Below are positions 38,620 through 52,200 of a DNA stretch of 64,000 nucleotides, one piece after another. The stretch lies in assembly GCA_037389465.1 (NCBI GenBank), contig JAZARR010000187.1, positions 2,108,001-2,172,000 of the forward strand. The letters run 5' to 3'. The notes under the pieces were generated by a model. The model was not told the DNA's origin, searched no databases, and saw nothing but the letters and a program-made list of their open reading frames with translations. Each line of letters opens with the position of its first letter. Positions within the stretch are counted from its first letter, which is position 1. Source of the DNA: Baylisascaris procyonis (lineage: Eukaryota; Nematoda; Chromadorea; Rhabditida; Ascarididae). A program made the translations under genes and the position numbers.

Positions 38620-38764
38620 CATGTGCAAAAAATTGAGATTATTGAATTATTAGCAAATCGTAAATAAACAATAAACGAATAAAAAAAAAAAAATAGCAAA
38701 TATATGCATCGAATATTTGCAATGAGAATATGAGGAGATAAAAGATGAATAAAACGAAGAGAAA

Positions 38765-38899
38765 TTAACTACTAAAAATTGCTTTATTAGCGAGAAAATT
38801 TTGTTTACGTTCTTTTTTCTCTTCTTCCAATTGTTTTCGTTCTCTTTGTTCTTGTTTGATTTCCTCTTCAAATTTGCTCGATTTTGATAGTTCATCAAT
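38765..38899 (-). CDS. EFHD2: EFHD-like exon 8: C-terminal coiled coil and stop
   Basis: Encodes residues 402-445 and TAA: IDELSKSSKFEEEIKQEQRE then a Lys/Glu-rich helix ending AIFSS. Acceptor TTTGTAG. The charged helix corresponds to the dimerising coiled coil of swiprosin. Confidence 0.94.
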   Translation of the reverse strand: MDELSKSSKFEEEIKQEQRERKQLEEEKKERKQNFLANKAIFSS

Positions 38900-41800
38900 C
38901 TACAAACAATTAAATAATAATTGAATTGATTTTCTGTTAGAGATTTTATTTAGTAATTCAATTACTGCCAAAAAAAATTGATTTTAGTAAATCGATTTTT
39001 ATTGGGGATTTAATAATTTTGCTCTTATACTTAATCATTTCAATATTAGGATATAGATTAATGGAATTAATTATCGCTAGAAGGATATTCAGCGAAGCTA
39101 ATAACCTTACAAAAAATGCACTCGAGATTGATTAGTCTGAGTGAATAGATCAGACTTAATAATTTTTAAAGAAGTAACGAACGCAGCTTTTTTTTGACTG
39201 ATGTCGAGTAACGTCTCAAATTGAGTAGCTGAATGAGCTAAAACTTTAGCTCGACATCTAAATTTATGAGATGACGTGACACGACGTCCCATTTCAGTTA
39301 TTAAACTCCATTAAATCACAACCTTTGAGCACTTCAACTAGAAGTAATTTGCGCTTTCTGAAATGAAAATTACAAACTACGATACCTTTGCTTGGAAGAA
39401 TCCAGCTGCTCCTTGTACGCCCTCTTTTGTGACGTCAATTGATTGTGCGAGTTCATTGAACACTTCTGAACATGAGAGTTGTCCTGTTGCCGCATATCGG
39501 AATATTAGCATAAACTCTCGTAACGATACCTTACCGTCACCATCTTCATCCACCTCAAATAATGTACTGTAAAAATTGTTAGATGAAAGCCATTACGGTC
39601 ATATTACTGAGCTCATAAAAGTCAACAGCTTAAAGTTTTAAACTTTAAAAAGCTTGTCATACCAAAGGTCGTGCATAGGATGCAATGTCTGTATACGTCG
39701 AGAATGAATTCGTTCAGTTTCTCTGTTCGCAGATCAAAGACTAATCATCAAAAAGTATTTATTTTACAGTAAACAACCCTATGCCAGTATACCGTATATC
39801 GAATATGTTTTTTGCTTAAAAATTTAACCCTTTATTCTTCTTCTACCGTCTGCCTTAAAGTTTTCATTCAAATCAGCTTTCCCGCGTCTTATTATCTCAC
39901 CAATATGAAAGAACCACAAAATTCGACCTATTCGAACAATTTGAATATTTTTCTAACAATCGCTATTTTACCAGAATTATTTCGCTACTTCATAGAATAT
40001 CAACATAAATCACTGAGTAACGAGATTTTTATGCATCGAGCACGGAGAAATTTCTTGACTCATTTAATCGAATTAAGGAAAATGCACTCATTAATCGATA
40101 CGCTTCACAATCCTCATAAAACTTCTGCGGAAAATCTAAAGAACGACAATCAGAAATGTTCGATACACAGATGAATCCATATATGGATTGGTCAATAAAT
40201 TCCTGAATTACTATGGATGTGAATTGGATATGAATTGGTCAATAAATTGATATGAATTGTTATGGATAAAAATCCGTTTTTTTAAAAACATTTTATGCGC
40301 TATTCTATTTGTAAATTATATTTCTTAAGCGTACTTGCGTATTTCTCTTTTTTTTTTCTGTTTTCTACCCATAGTTACCATTCTGGATTATTTCAAAGAA
40401 TTTTTCAGTCCATGCATATGCCGAAAAGAAATTACTCTTCTTTATTAATCAACAAATAAATTTTCTAATAAATGCAACAGATTGAAAAGAATTTAGCTGC
40501 TCGTTTTTTTTTTTGACGGACATTTTGAAAAGTGAAACGTAAAAGGTGCATCGCAAAAATCTTTGCAAAAAACATTTGTTGTTTCGGAAAGTTGCAAAAA
40601 AAAAATAAGTAAAACATTTTTTAATATTTATTGAATGAAAAAATGTTTTGAATGATTTACCAATTTGAGAATTCCTTTCAATGCGATATGTGTTTGTGCT
40701 TCGCCCAATTTTTCCATCATTCGTTTCAATTCGTTGAAATCGATAAATGAATCGCCATCCTCATCAAATCTATTTTTGAAAAAATTTAGATAAATAATAT
40801 GGAAAATTTTTTCGCAACTAAAAAAAACATGAAGCATGAGATTCCGAGTTTTTCTTCGAGAAAAAAAAAACTTGGTGGAATGCTTTAAAAAATTTTTCGT
40901 AACTATTAAATTTTCTCGAATTTTTCGAAAGGATAAGCGTAAAGTTATTGACAATCATATTTCTTTATCTTTTAAAAATAGAAAAAATCTTTTGCATAAA
41001 TTTGAGATTTTTTTTTCGATTACGAAAAATTTTTTCCCGAATCAAAAATTATGAAAAATGGGCACTGTCCAATGGGATTTTATTTATATTTGATTGCTTC
41101 TATTTCTCGCAACTACAGAAAAATCGATACTACCTTCGTTTGCGGATTCGTTCTAATTTCCTCTCATCCCCTTCATTATCCTCTCTTTGACAAAGTTGAA
41201 TTTTTTCAAAACTTTAAATTTTTTCCTCCCAAGTCAAAATTTCAAAGGAAGCGCCCCTTTCCGAAGAGAAAACATATGGATCGTTGAATCGTTTTCGATT
41301 CTTCCGAAAACATTCAACGAAATAGTTCATTATGGTTGAAAAATTTTGAAGAATTTGTTAAAATGCAGCATATAGATGAGGTCGTAGCAGTTAAGTAGCG
41401 AAGCTTTGATAAAGTAATCGGCAATTCTCAATGCTTGAAGTTTATGTTTATTTATGAAATGCGAAAATTGGAAATTTGGATAAGTTCCAAATTTTAAGCA
41501 CTCTTTTTCAACTTTTTTAACCTCTCAACCGCCATTATGTAACACATTAGTGCGTTCTTTGAAAGTTGGCTAAATCACTTCGATGGACAAATTCTCTTCG
41601 TCATTAAGCATTTGTATGGATGGACAGTGGAAACATAGAAAGTGTTTTAATTTCTTTTAAATTTTAGTGAGAGCTAAATTAGGATACAACGACTGTTTCA
41701 ACGTGTCTCTGTACCCACAATGAGGATTTCGAACGAATCTTGAACAAGCGGTGCTAATCTTCATAAAAAATCTCCAAGGCGTGAATGCAAAAAAAAAAAA

Positions 41801-44800
41801 AAAAAAAAACGAAAGAAGAGAAACAAACCTTTTGAAAGTTTCGATGAAATATTTGATTTGTTTTCGTGTGAATTCATGAAATTCTGTATAAATACTTAAT
41901 TTAGGTGTTTTAGCAGGTTCAACAGCTTCACCTGAAAAAAAAAACTTTTTTTGAATTATTTTTTTTTGGATATTACGATCAAAAAAAAAAAGTTTTATTT
42001 TTTTAGAATTCTTGAGTGAGTGAAAGATATTCATCACGTTAACACTGTGTTTTATTGAATGAAATAGTAAGAACGTTTTTTTTTTCTGAGCAGTGTAAAT
42101 TCATAGTATGAGCTCAATAGTTGTCGGAAAAAATCCCATAGAACATAAGTGTTCTGCCTTTAACAAACCATCTAACATAAGGCTTTACGTTTGGTGGTAT
42201 TAAATAAAATGTGCTAAGGAAACGCAAATGTACATTTATGAATTTTCCCATAGAGAATAAAAATAATCCATGGATGCAGCGAAACATCTTAAAGGAATTA
42301 CTCTCTCTTTAATAGATTATAAAATATTATAATTTACTTTTTTTTGGTTATTAGAAAAGTTTGAAACTCGGTTAAGAGATTCTAAATTAATTCTATAAAA
42401 ATATGAAATAGAAAAAAGTATTCATTATACTAAAATAAAATTCAATTTATTCACTTTAAAGGTACTTTGATAAGACAACACAGAGTCGTTTATATTAATA
42501 TAGTTCAACGCTACAGGTAAACCTCATGGTTTATAGGTCGCAATTATTGAACGGAAATGAGAGCATACACAATATATAAACACAATTGGTGCTTAAACAT
42601 TAGAAGATGCAGCACAAGATTCATCCCCCTCCCCCCTCTCATCTATCTATGTTTGAATTTTTACTATTTTTGATGATAGGAGAGCGACAACATTGCTAAG
42701 AAGAAATTTAAATGATGAACCTTCGCAGTTGGAATTGACCATTAGCTGAATGACCGATTGTGAAAGATTGTATGGTCACTGATGAAAGTGGTGAGAGGAA
42801 CGCTTAGTAAACTAGTGTGTCGTCAAGAGTGGTCATCAAAATTGCCCTTAGCCAATTTATTCGGCGCACACAGCATGCAGCATTGATTCCCCCCTATAGG
42901 CTATTGCGTTTCTGTCGTTTGCTCATATTTCTGCTAGCCGTTCAATATATGAGATGACAACGCGAAATGCATTTCAACGACTATTCAATCGCCAGATACG
43001 AATGTCGTATGGCCTTCGGTGAAATCCCCTGGGGGGTTTAATATTCAACAAGCGGATTGACTGTATATTTCATGCGATAACAGAATTAGATGAAAATTAG
43101 AGCTTCTAATTTGTTTAAATAATGCTGTTAAAGTAACGATGTGTGTTCTAATAATTCCCAATAAGCCGATTTTAAATCTGATACATTGAAAGAAAAATAA
43201 TTAAGTTTTACGCTTTTTTCGTTTATGTGATTGAATTCTGAGAATTCAAAACGAAAGAAATATATGGAAAGAATTTCAACGATTTTTTTTAAATTATTTC
43301 ACACATTGAGCTAAATAAATCGGAAATAAGAGAAATGCTGCCTATTAGGATTGTCCATTTTAGCTCATTTCATTACCCTTATCATTGTAATAATTCCCCC
43401 TCCTCAATTATAATCACTCACAAACCTTCAGCGATCATATTCCTGCGGGCAAGTTTCGCCGCAAGCTCTTCACCTTCATCCGAGTATGCCGATTGATTCG
43501 ATATAGAGGAACATGTTGGTGAAAGTGAACGTTGATTGCCTGCTGCCTGAAACATAATACTATTAGTTTATCCTACCGTTTGAATGTATTTATACATAAA
43601 ATAATTTTTATTTCTAACTTATTTTAAAATAATTTTTATTTCTAACTTATTTATTTGTATATTAATTCTAATTTATCTATTTGCATATTAACTTGTATTT
43701 ATTTATATGAATACTAAGTTGTTATTTGCAATTCTGTTTTATTTATTTGCATAATCGTATAGTTGGCCATTCACTCAGTTCGAAATGATATGGATTTGCC
43801 TATTTTCATTAGTTTTGACAGCTCTTTTCTTTCATTTAATATTTTTCATAATTCAGCAAGAAAAAACATCCAAAATGACGTCATGCAAGCGATCTTTGCA
43901 CAGCTGTCATCCTAGCGATGAACAATGTACACGAGTAGATTATATTCACATCATGTTTCATAACGTCAATAGTAATTTGGGATAATGCTAAAAACAATAA
44001 ATGACTATCAGTCGATGATCTTTTTGGGAGGTTGCCAGGTTTCACCTTTATTTGAAATTTCTCTAATCTATCTCGAAGAAATTTTTATTACTGAAAAAAA
44101 AAATTTATAAATGAGTTTAATGTAATCTTCCGTGTAGTTAAAATGTTGATGAACTCCCACTTCAAAGATTTTTTTTATGAATCTCAACTCTCTTACTTTT
44201 TTTTCAATATTCTTTAGAACCTCAAAATTTCTTTTCTTTTCGTGATCTATTTTTTTTTTCAGTTCTAAGAAATTTACTTATTTGTTATTCATTAGACGTC
44301 TAATTTAATAATTCTACGAATTATTTTAATTTTTAGGGATTTATAAATTGTAAATTAAACATTACTGATGAGGTGATAATATGCAAATGAACTACAGCAT
44401 AGGAGTTAAAAAGAGGACATAACATGAGAATATCAATAAAGCAAAGAAAACAATTAAATAAAGAAATATTCAAAACTAGAATGAAAAAGGCTAAAAAGGA
44501 GAACCGAGTTAGATAAAACAAATGCGGAAAAAGTTGATAATTTCCATGGTATTTAGAGATGAGCTTGTAGAAATGACCACATAAAGAAAAGAGATACAAC
44601 TTAGAGCACATCTGATCTAATCAAATACAAATCCTTCGGTAGCGATAGTTCAACGATTTATTTATGATTGAATTTTCTGATAGAAAAAAGAAAAATTTTT
44701 GAGTATTTTTTAGTAAAAAGTAGAATGATGAATAAAAATATATTGGAGGAAGTATATAACATTAAGCCTACTATCAGTGATATGTGAAGATATCGATAAC

Positions 44801-46240
44801 TGAGATGCACTAATGAACTATAGGACACATTTACAGTCTTCATTCAAAATGCATCGAGTAAATTTATTGGCGATACGATCAAAAAGGAAATAAAACCGAC
44901 CATAATATTAAGATATAGCATCTTATTTAATCATTCTGGCCGGTCATTGGCCAAAAATGGACAATGACCACTAGTCGGAATGATTAAAGAATTCAAAAAT
45001 GCTTAAGAATGAGATGGTAGAATCGACTTGCAAAATATTAGCGCACTAACCGGAATTATTTTTTCGATGGTACACTCGATCATCATACGAGAAAGGTCGA
45101 CTATGAGCGCTATCGAGAATAACTTCGATTTAAATGCGACACAGGGTGCACTAGAAAACGAGTAGGGCGTTGAATCATGAGGCGTTTTGGTGAGACAAAC
45201 TCACCGATAGGCACATTAACCGATACACTTAGTGATGAATCATATCCTCTCTCTCTCTCAGGTTTATACCATCAACGAGAGGTAATCATTAATCATTATC
45301 AACGACAGATGATCATAAAATAATTATGCAAATATCCAATGAAACATATTAAACATATGTAGAACATATGCAAACATATTTTATGAGGTTATTTAATGTC
45401 ACTGTTTGATCGCTGGGAATTATTGTTTTGTTTTAATTTTTTTTTTTCAACTTATTTCCTCTAGGAACGATACGGATTAGTCAATTTAAAGTCAATGAAA
45501 AAAAAAACAAAAGAATGGAAAGATTAAAAAATTAAGAAGTGATATTCTCAAAAAAATAAAGGCGATCGAAAATGAAGAAAATAAGTGAAGCAACTTTAAA
45601 AATAAATAAAGAAATATGGAGCGAAACGAATATTTCAGCAGTTGGTGATAAGTAAAATATATCGATTAGCAAGCAAGACCGCAGCCTATTTATATCGTCG
45701 GTTGCAGCCCCTCGAAGGCATTGGGAGATCATAATCTACATGAGTGGATATCACGTTAACATCAATACAAATGTGAGCAAACATTTAATTGTAATTTTAA
45801 TATAGAAGGCTAAAATTTTTTTCAAATTTTTAAACGCAAGATAAGAAATTTATTTTTTTTTTCGCAATATGAGAAATCACCCTGATTTCAATGCATTAAA
45901 AAATTTCAAAAATTGCATGGCATATTCAAAAAAAAAAAAAAATTCACAATTATATTAAATATATGGAAACCGTAGCATTTTCTCAATCCATCTATATGGA
46001 ATGCGAACTATTTGAACGACCTCTACAATTTATATATTATAATGAGTTATGAATATAGTATATTATAATTCATAACAACACATTGGCGCATAAACGATGC
46101 AAGAATCAATCACTCCTTTCAAATCACATTCTTTCCCATATTGAAAGTGAATGTGATTTGCTGAGTGCATGTAAACACATCACGAGATTTACCTTCCTTT
46201 ACAATCAGGAATGCATTTGCAAATTTTTTTTATTTTTGTA

Positions 46241-46282
<42 letters not shown>

Positions 46283-49200
46283 CTTGAATTTTGATAGTTC
46301 AAAATTTTCTAATTAAGTTTTTTCTTTTTGCATCTCGCTTTATTTTATACGTGTATAATTAATAAATAAATGCAAATGAATAAATAAATGCAAATGGCAT
46401 AGTCTGAATTTCCGTTATATCTCATATGCTAATTTTTTTTCTTCACCTCAACGAGGATATTTCTATTGTTGAGAGTGATAGATTTATGCGTTTATTTTTC
46501 TCTATAAAAAACTCAACAATTCAAAGCACTAAATTTAAAAAAATTAATAATAAAAATTGCGATAAGGAAATTGTACCGAAATAACATAATTCGCCAACTT
46601 TTTGAATGCGCTAATTCATCCATCCGTTGAGTAAATGAACGAATAAAGTGAGAAAATAAAACGATCAATTTAGTGAAGATATAAACGTCACCAAAAAAAA
46701 GAAAAAAAAATGACAAGTTCTTTTGAGAACTTTTTTCATCAAAAAATTTACGACGAATGACGTCATCGAAAAGATTGACGCAATACGTGTCCCATTTGTA
46801 TACAATAATATTCACACAATAATAATGAAAAATTTATTATTATCGAAATAAATACCTGTAATAAAAAAAAACATTAGCACTGCTATTAACGCAATAAATA
46901 AATACAAAAGAACTTGTAGATATAGAATTGAATTAGCACAACGATAGAATCCTGGATATTATTTTCGTACACAATCAGTTTAGGAATCTAGCTTATCCAT
47001 TTACTAATAGGATGGATTAAATTGATATCCGGATTAGTGATAATGCTTATCATCTGATTATTGGGGTTTTTTTAGAGATGGTGGGAGAAGGATAAAGATG
47101 GGCCTATTTAGATATAGATAGATTTGTTGTGTATAAAAAAAATAATACCAGAACTTGTATCGAACGGAAAAAAAAAAGAATTAAAATGCATAAAGACAAG
47201 CTGCGACGAATAAAAAAAATTGTTGCTTATTCAAAATAAAAGTAAAAAATTCTTTCAAAGGTAACCAACTCGTCGACATACAAAATTTCGGAGATCTGAG
47301 AAAAAAAAACTTTTATTAAAAAAATATTTTTCCGCAATTGGCAATTAATTAAAATCCAATATTAAAAATCAATGAAAAAAAAATGATAAATATAAGAGTT
47401 AATCAATTTTCTCGAAACATTCTCTTGGAAAACAAACAAATTGGGAAAAAAATTCGAGAGGCTAGCACAATATGTGCTGCTGCATTCCATCCACCGATAA
47501 TAAATATGCAAATTAATGGTATTATATATTATATTCACTCGACGACACGTACAAGCCCTTCGCTAAAAGATCGGTTTTCTGCAGCCACAACTATTTGAAA
47601 ACAATAACTCGGTCGGTGTATATATACGCAAATTTCTCTCATTTATGATTGCCCATAGATTTTTTTTTTAAGTTGATAAACCATCGTAAAAAAATTCCAG
47701 AAAAATTTTACTACACTTATCGAATTTCATGCTTTTATCTTCAGTTGTAAGCGAATATGTGGCACAAACAAACAGACATACGCAGATACACATACAGACA
47801 TACAATCACTATGACACATGCATACAGATATGACATCAAGGCATTTTTGCATGCAAATTAACCGAACACTGCCATAAGAAATTATGAATTTCGGCACAAT
47901 TCTGGCACATGACAGTCCTCAAAAAACAAATAAATAAATAAATAAATAAATAAATAAACAACTGTTTTGTCAACTATAAAATCTGCTAAAATATAAGCCT
48001 TTAATTCCGTTAATATATGAAGCAGAAATCGACCTTATGAATTGTATTATTTTACAAATCTCCTTCCTAAGTTCCATTACAGTAAACCATAAGTAGATCA
48101 TATGAATTTCACTTCTACACAAATCAACTTTAAATTCCATTATATAAATTGTATCCCTTCATTGCGTATTGGTAAGCTAAAAAATAAAAAAATAAAAAAT
48201 AGAAAGAGAACATATAGATGCGTCAACACAAACATATATGACACATACACACATAGATAACAATATTTCCCATAACAATTTTTTCCCACCCATTTGAATA
48301 CTAGCGACTGATAAAACTTGACGATTACTTAGTGATGATGATAGGCAAATATTGGAATTTCTATTTCAACAGCCTTATCACGAGTCATAAGCGTAACGCA
48401 ACCGAATGAAACATTCGTTGAATATCCGGGAATGTCATCTTATGTGAATGGAACTAATATGGGAAAATGCTAGCAAATTTCCCCTTGGGCAATAAATAAT
48501 CCTTCTTCCTTTGATATTAACTCCTAAGGATATATCCATAAGGCTGTAGAGTTTTATTACCCTCAAGAGCAATAGAAAATCATTCGTATACAATCTCATA
48601 TATCTAGACTCTATTAATCCTTAATAATTTTCAACACAGAAATGAAATAAATCAAGAAATGAATATTTGGATTCGATAGTATTTCTTTAGCCGTTAGATA
48701 TTATTTTTATTGAGTTGATAAATTCATTTAGAATTGATTTTTTTTCATCAAAAATTTCCTTTTAACCGGAAAAATTTATCGATAATTTCGATAAAGGAAA
48801 TATTTTACACAACCAAAGATCTATTATATAAATAAATTTCATCTAGAAATTGATAATATTTTTTGATAAAAAATGATAGTAATTTAAATTGGATATATCG
48901 AGCAAAAAAAACGCAAAAAAATTTATTTCATTTAATAATAGAACTTCTATATCTTAAATCAGACGATAAAAGATTTTATATAATAACCTCCCACCATATA
49001 AAATAAGTCCCCTCAGATTAATGCCCCTTTAATGCATCTCTATTGAAACTCTCCCTTGGTTTATTCGCCTCGTTTCTCGAGTTTTTTTTTTTTTTTTCAA
49101 AGAGAAGTTTGCGGCCTAATAATTACCGGAAATATAGGTTTCATTGAAGTGTTATGACTGGAAAAATAAACAACAAATAAACAAATCTTTCTTTATACAA

Positions 49201-52200
49201 CAAACAAAGTTCTTTAAAAAATATAAAGTGAAATTTTCAAAGAATGATAATCATCTTATCTATGATAATGGAAATTGAAATGCTAAATATTCGATGAATA
49301 TTTCGAAAAAAAAAAGTATATTTGATGTTTCATTTTGGAAAGTATAAAAAATATAATATTTTCAAACATAAAATTTGACTGTTCGAATTTAGTGCAATAA
49401 AAATTTCGTTGAAAATTTCTGAGTAAACAGCATCTTATCATCGAAAAATTTCTCAAGTCGAAATTCGGGAAGAAAAATACAAAAACCCAAAAAGTTTTAA
49501 AATCTTCGAATCGATACTTAGAACATATAGGAAAATAACGATTAATTTAGTTTCCTCATATTGTACCATTATTATATATAGCTTTTTGAGATATTTAGTA
49601 CAATAGTCGAAAATAATTTTGGAAAAATTTCAACTTATTCATCTCATAAATTCTTCGAAATTTTTTATTGAAATTAGACTTGTAAAAATCAAAACTTCTG
49701 TTTGAATTAATGATTAGATCACAAAATATCGTAATTCATTAGTGTATCGTAATAAATATCGTAATAAGTTGTGATCTATTTCATACAAATACGGTAATGC
49801 TGAAAAGAAGGAAACCGAAAATGAAACGATGCGACAGAAAAGAATTGGTGAAGATTCTATGTGATATGATATTGTGAGAAAATTTCAATCGTTGTTTTCA
49901 ACAACGCAGCAAGAAAATATTTGCCGTCTAACCGATAACAATAAATCAATGAAGAACAATGCTCATTTCGGCGGGAAATGCATTTTTCCGCTTTGCATTA
50001 CTCTTTGAAGATATTTCAAATTTTCAGAATATATTTTTTTTTGAATTTCTAGTTTAAATTTTCTCAATAATTTTCAAACTTGGCGCTTCGAAAATTTCAT
50101 CTAAAAAATTAAGTCGAATTTTTTTTCAATATTATATCTTTAGTCGCTATTATTTCGTATGAAGTCTATTCACTTCATTAAAATTAATTTAGAGTCCTCA
50201 AAACGTTGTCATACAACCGATTGTATGAAGAAGCATTCATTTCCTTGCAATAAAAATCGAAATTATCCAACTCAAATCTCTAATATTCATACGTATAGTG
50301 ATTGCAGAAATGATCTTACAAAGCAATCGATTCCCATCATTTAATATATAAGCATAGAATATAGGAAAAATTATTTAGATATAGTGGTATATAATGCGGA
50401 TCGGTTGTTTGCATAAATTTATTTGCTAATAATAACTCGACCGGTTGCAAAAAAATGCACCAAAAAATAGCGCAATAACCTTTAATCTAGTCATATTTTA
50501 TGCAAATCTCGGATAGAATTAAATCTACAAAATATTTGAAGCGAATTTTAAAATATCCACCTATCTCAGCTATAGACTATACTTAACAAATTTTGGAATA
50601 TTTGCTACCTTATTTTGTTACCTTTTTTTATGAGGTACTACTTCATAAAACTGATGCAGTGATATATCAAAAATTATAAGAAAAATCGTGTTACAAAGTA
50701 GAAAAATTTTATGCAGTAATAATTATTGATTCGTAATAAGTAATGCCGACGCATAATTGACAACGAAAAAGACCGATTCAATGTCTCGAAACGACTAGAG
50801 GACAATATATGACAAAGTTGTGGCAAGTACCACTATTATAAAACTATATAAAATAGCTGAAACTCTCTCCCCACCTGAAACCCCCCTCCCCCACCTGAAA
50901 CCTCCTCCCCACCTGAAACACCCTCCCGTTTCCCCTTCAAAATTTAAATCCCTTAAAAATTCTCTTGGAAAATTTATAATTTATGGAATTTTATGCAATG
51001 TTATACGATACAATTTCATCCGCATAAGCAAATGGATTTTTTTTTTATAACAGGGATTCCCTTTTTTTTCTAAATAATGGCGATGGTTCAACTATTACTT
51101 ATAAATGAAAGAAACTCAAATTCATAAATTATATTCGATGAGAAGCGAATTTCGGTTATTTTTATCGTCAAATTTCTAGTTATTTTCGCAATTTTCCAGT
51201 CAACCTTTGTGCGAAAACATCAATTATCAACCCCTGAGGCAATCATTTAATTACCTTTAAGAGGCAACAATTCCGATGTGGAATATAGAAAAGGAATAAA
51301 AAATATTTGCAATTTTTTTTTTATAGAAGATGATAGAATGTTGGTGCATTAATCAATTTTTACGTATTAAATATCCGTATAACGAAATTTCTATGAAATT
51401 GCTGATATTTTTCAAGTGAAGAATGATTTCGCAAACAAGCAAATTATTGCTAATTTCCTTCTTCGACAAGAAAATCCATGCAGACAGACAGGTTTATTGC
51501 GGAGGAAATCACTCAAAATACTCTTAAAAAAATACGATTCCAAAAGCCATAATCACTACAAAGATAAGTTAACAAAAGTGACGCGAATATTTCAAAAGTT
51601 TTGCGCATTCAATGTATCATGATAGTTTAATGGATAAGCGTTTTGCGTGGAAAACAAATGACTAGATTTCGAATTCTCTATGAAGATATCTTACATTTTT
51701 AGAAATTTCGCTATTGGATCGCTCAAATATGTTCGACCGTTATCGTTAAATTTGTCTTGTTATTTAAAAAGGCTGGAACTTTTTGATTCTTATATTGCAA
51801 CTTATAAAATTTTAGATTTTAGAAGTAGATAAATTAAATAGATAAAAAAAATATTACGATTGCGACCGGAAGACACAAATTTGCAAATTACGAGGGGAAG
51901 AAAAAGTTTACAAATTTTTTAAATTTTCAAATTTGCAAAATGCAAATTTCAAACTGTTTTGATGAGGGTATCAAATTCAAACATAGAGGCCAAACGTATT
52001 ATTCGAATGGTCCAAACAATAGCAGTTAAGCATTTATTGAGTCACAAAAAAGCGAAAATTTTCACACTTACAATCATTGGTTCTTTGTTGATGCAATGGT
52101 GACAGAGAGTAAAGGAGAGACTCGGTGATGTGTAACACTCGGAAAAGTGGCATTCGTATGGAACAAAGCTGCTTCGATGGGTGGAGTTGGCCATTGCCCA

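Larger units (their letters stand above)
36530..38764. other. intergenic region between tRNA-Arg and the EFHD-like 3' end
   Basis: Includes about 300 G+C-raised bases directly after the tRNA, ending in the hammerhead-like motif, then AT-rich sequence. The last part should be the EFHD-like 3' UTR. No supported gene. Confidence 0.6.

Noticed and set aside
39386..39566. Longer version of EFHD-like exon 7 using the CAG at 39567-39569
   Set aside because: It starts in the wrong phase relative to exon 6; the GAG acceptor at 39554 gives an unbroken KLVDEDGDGK match.
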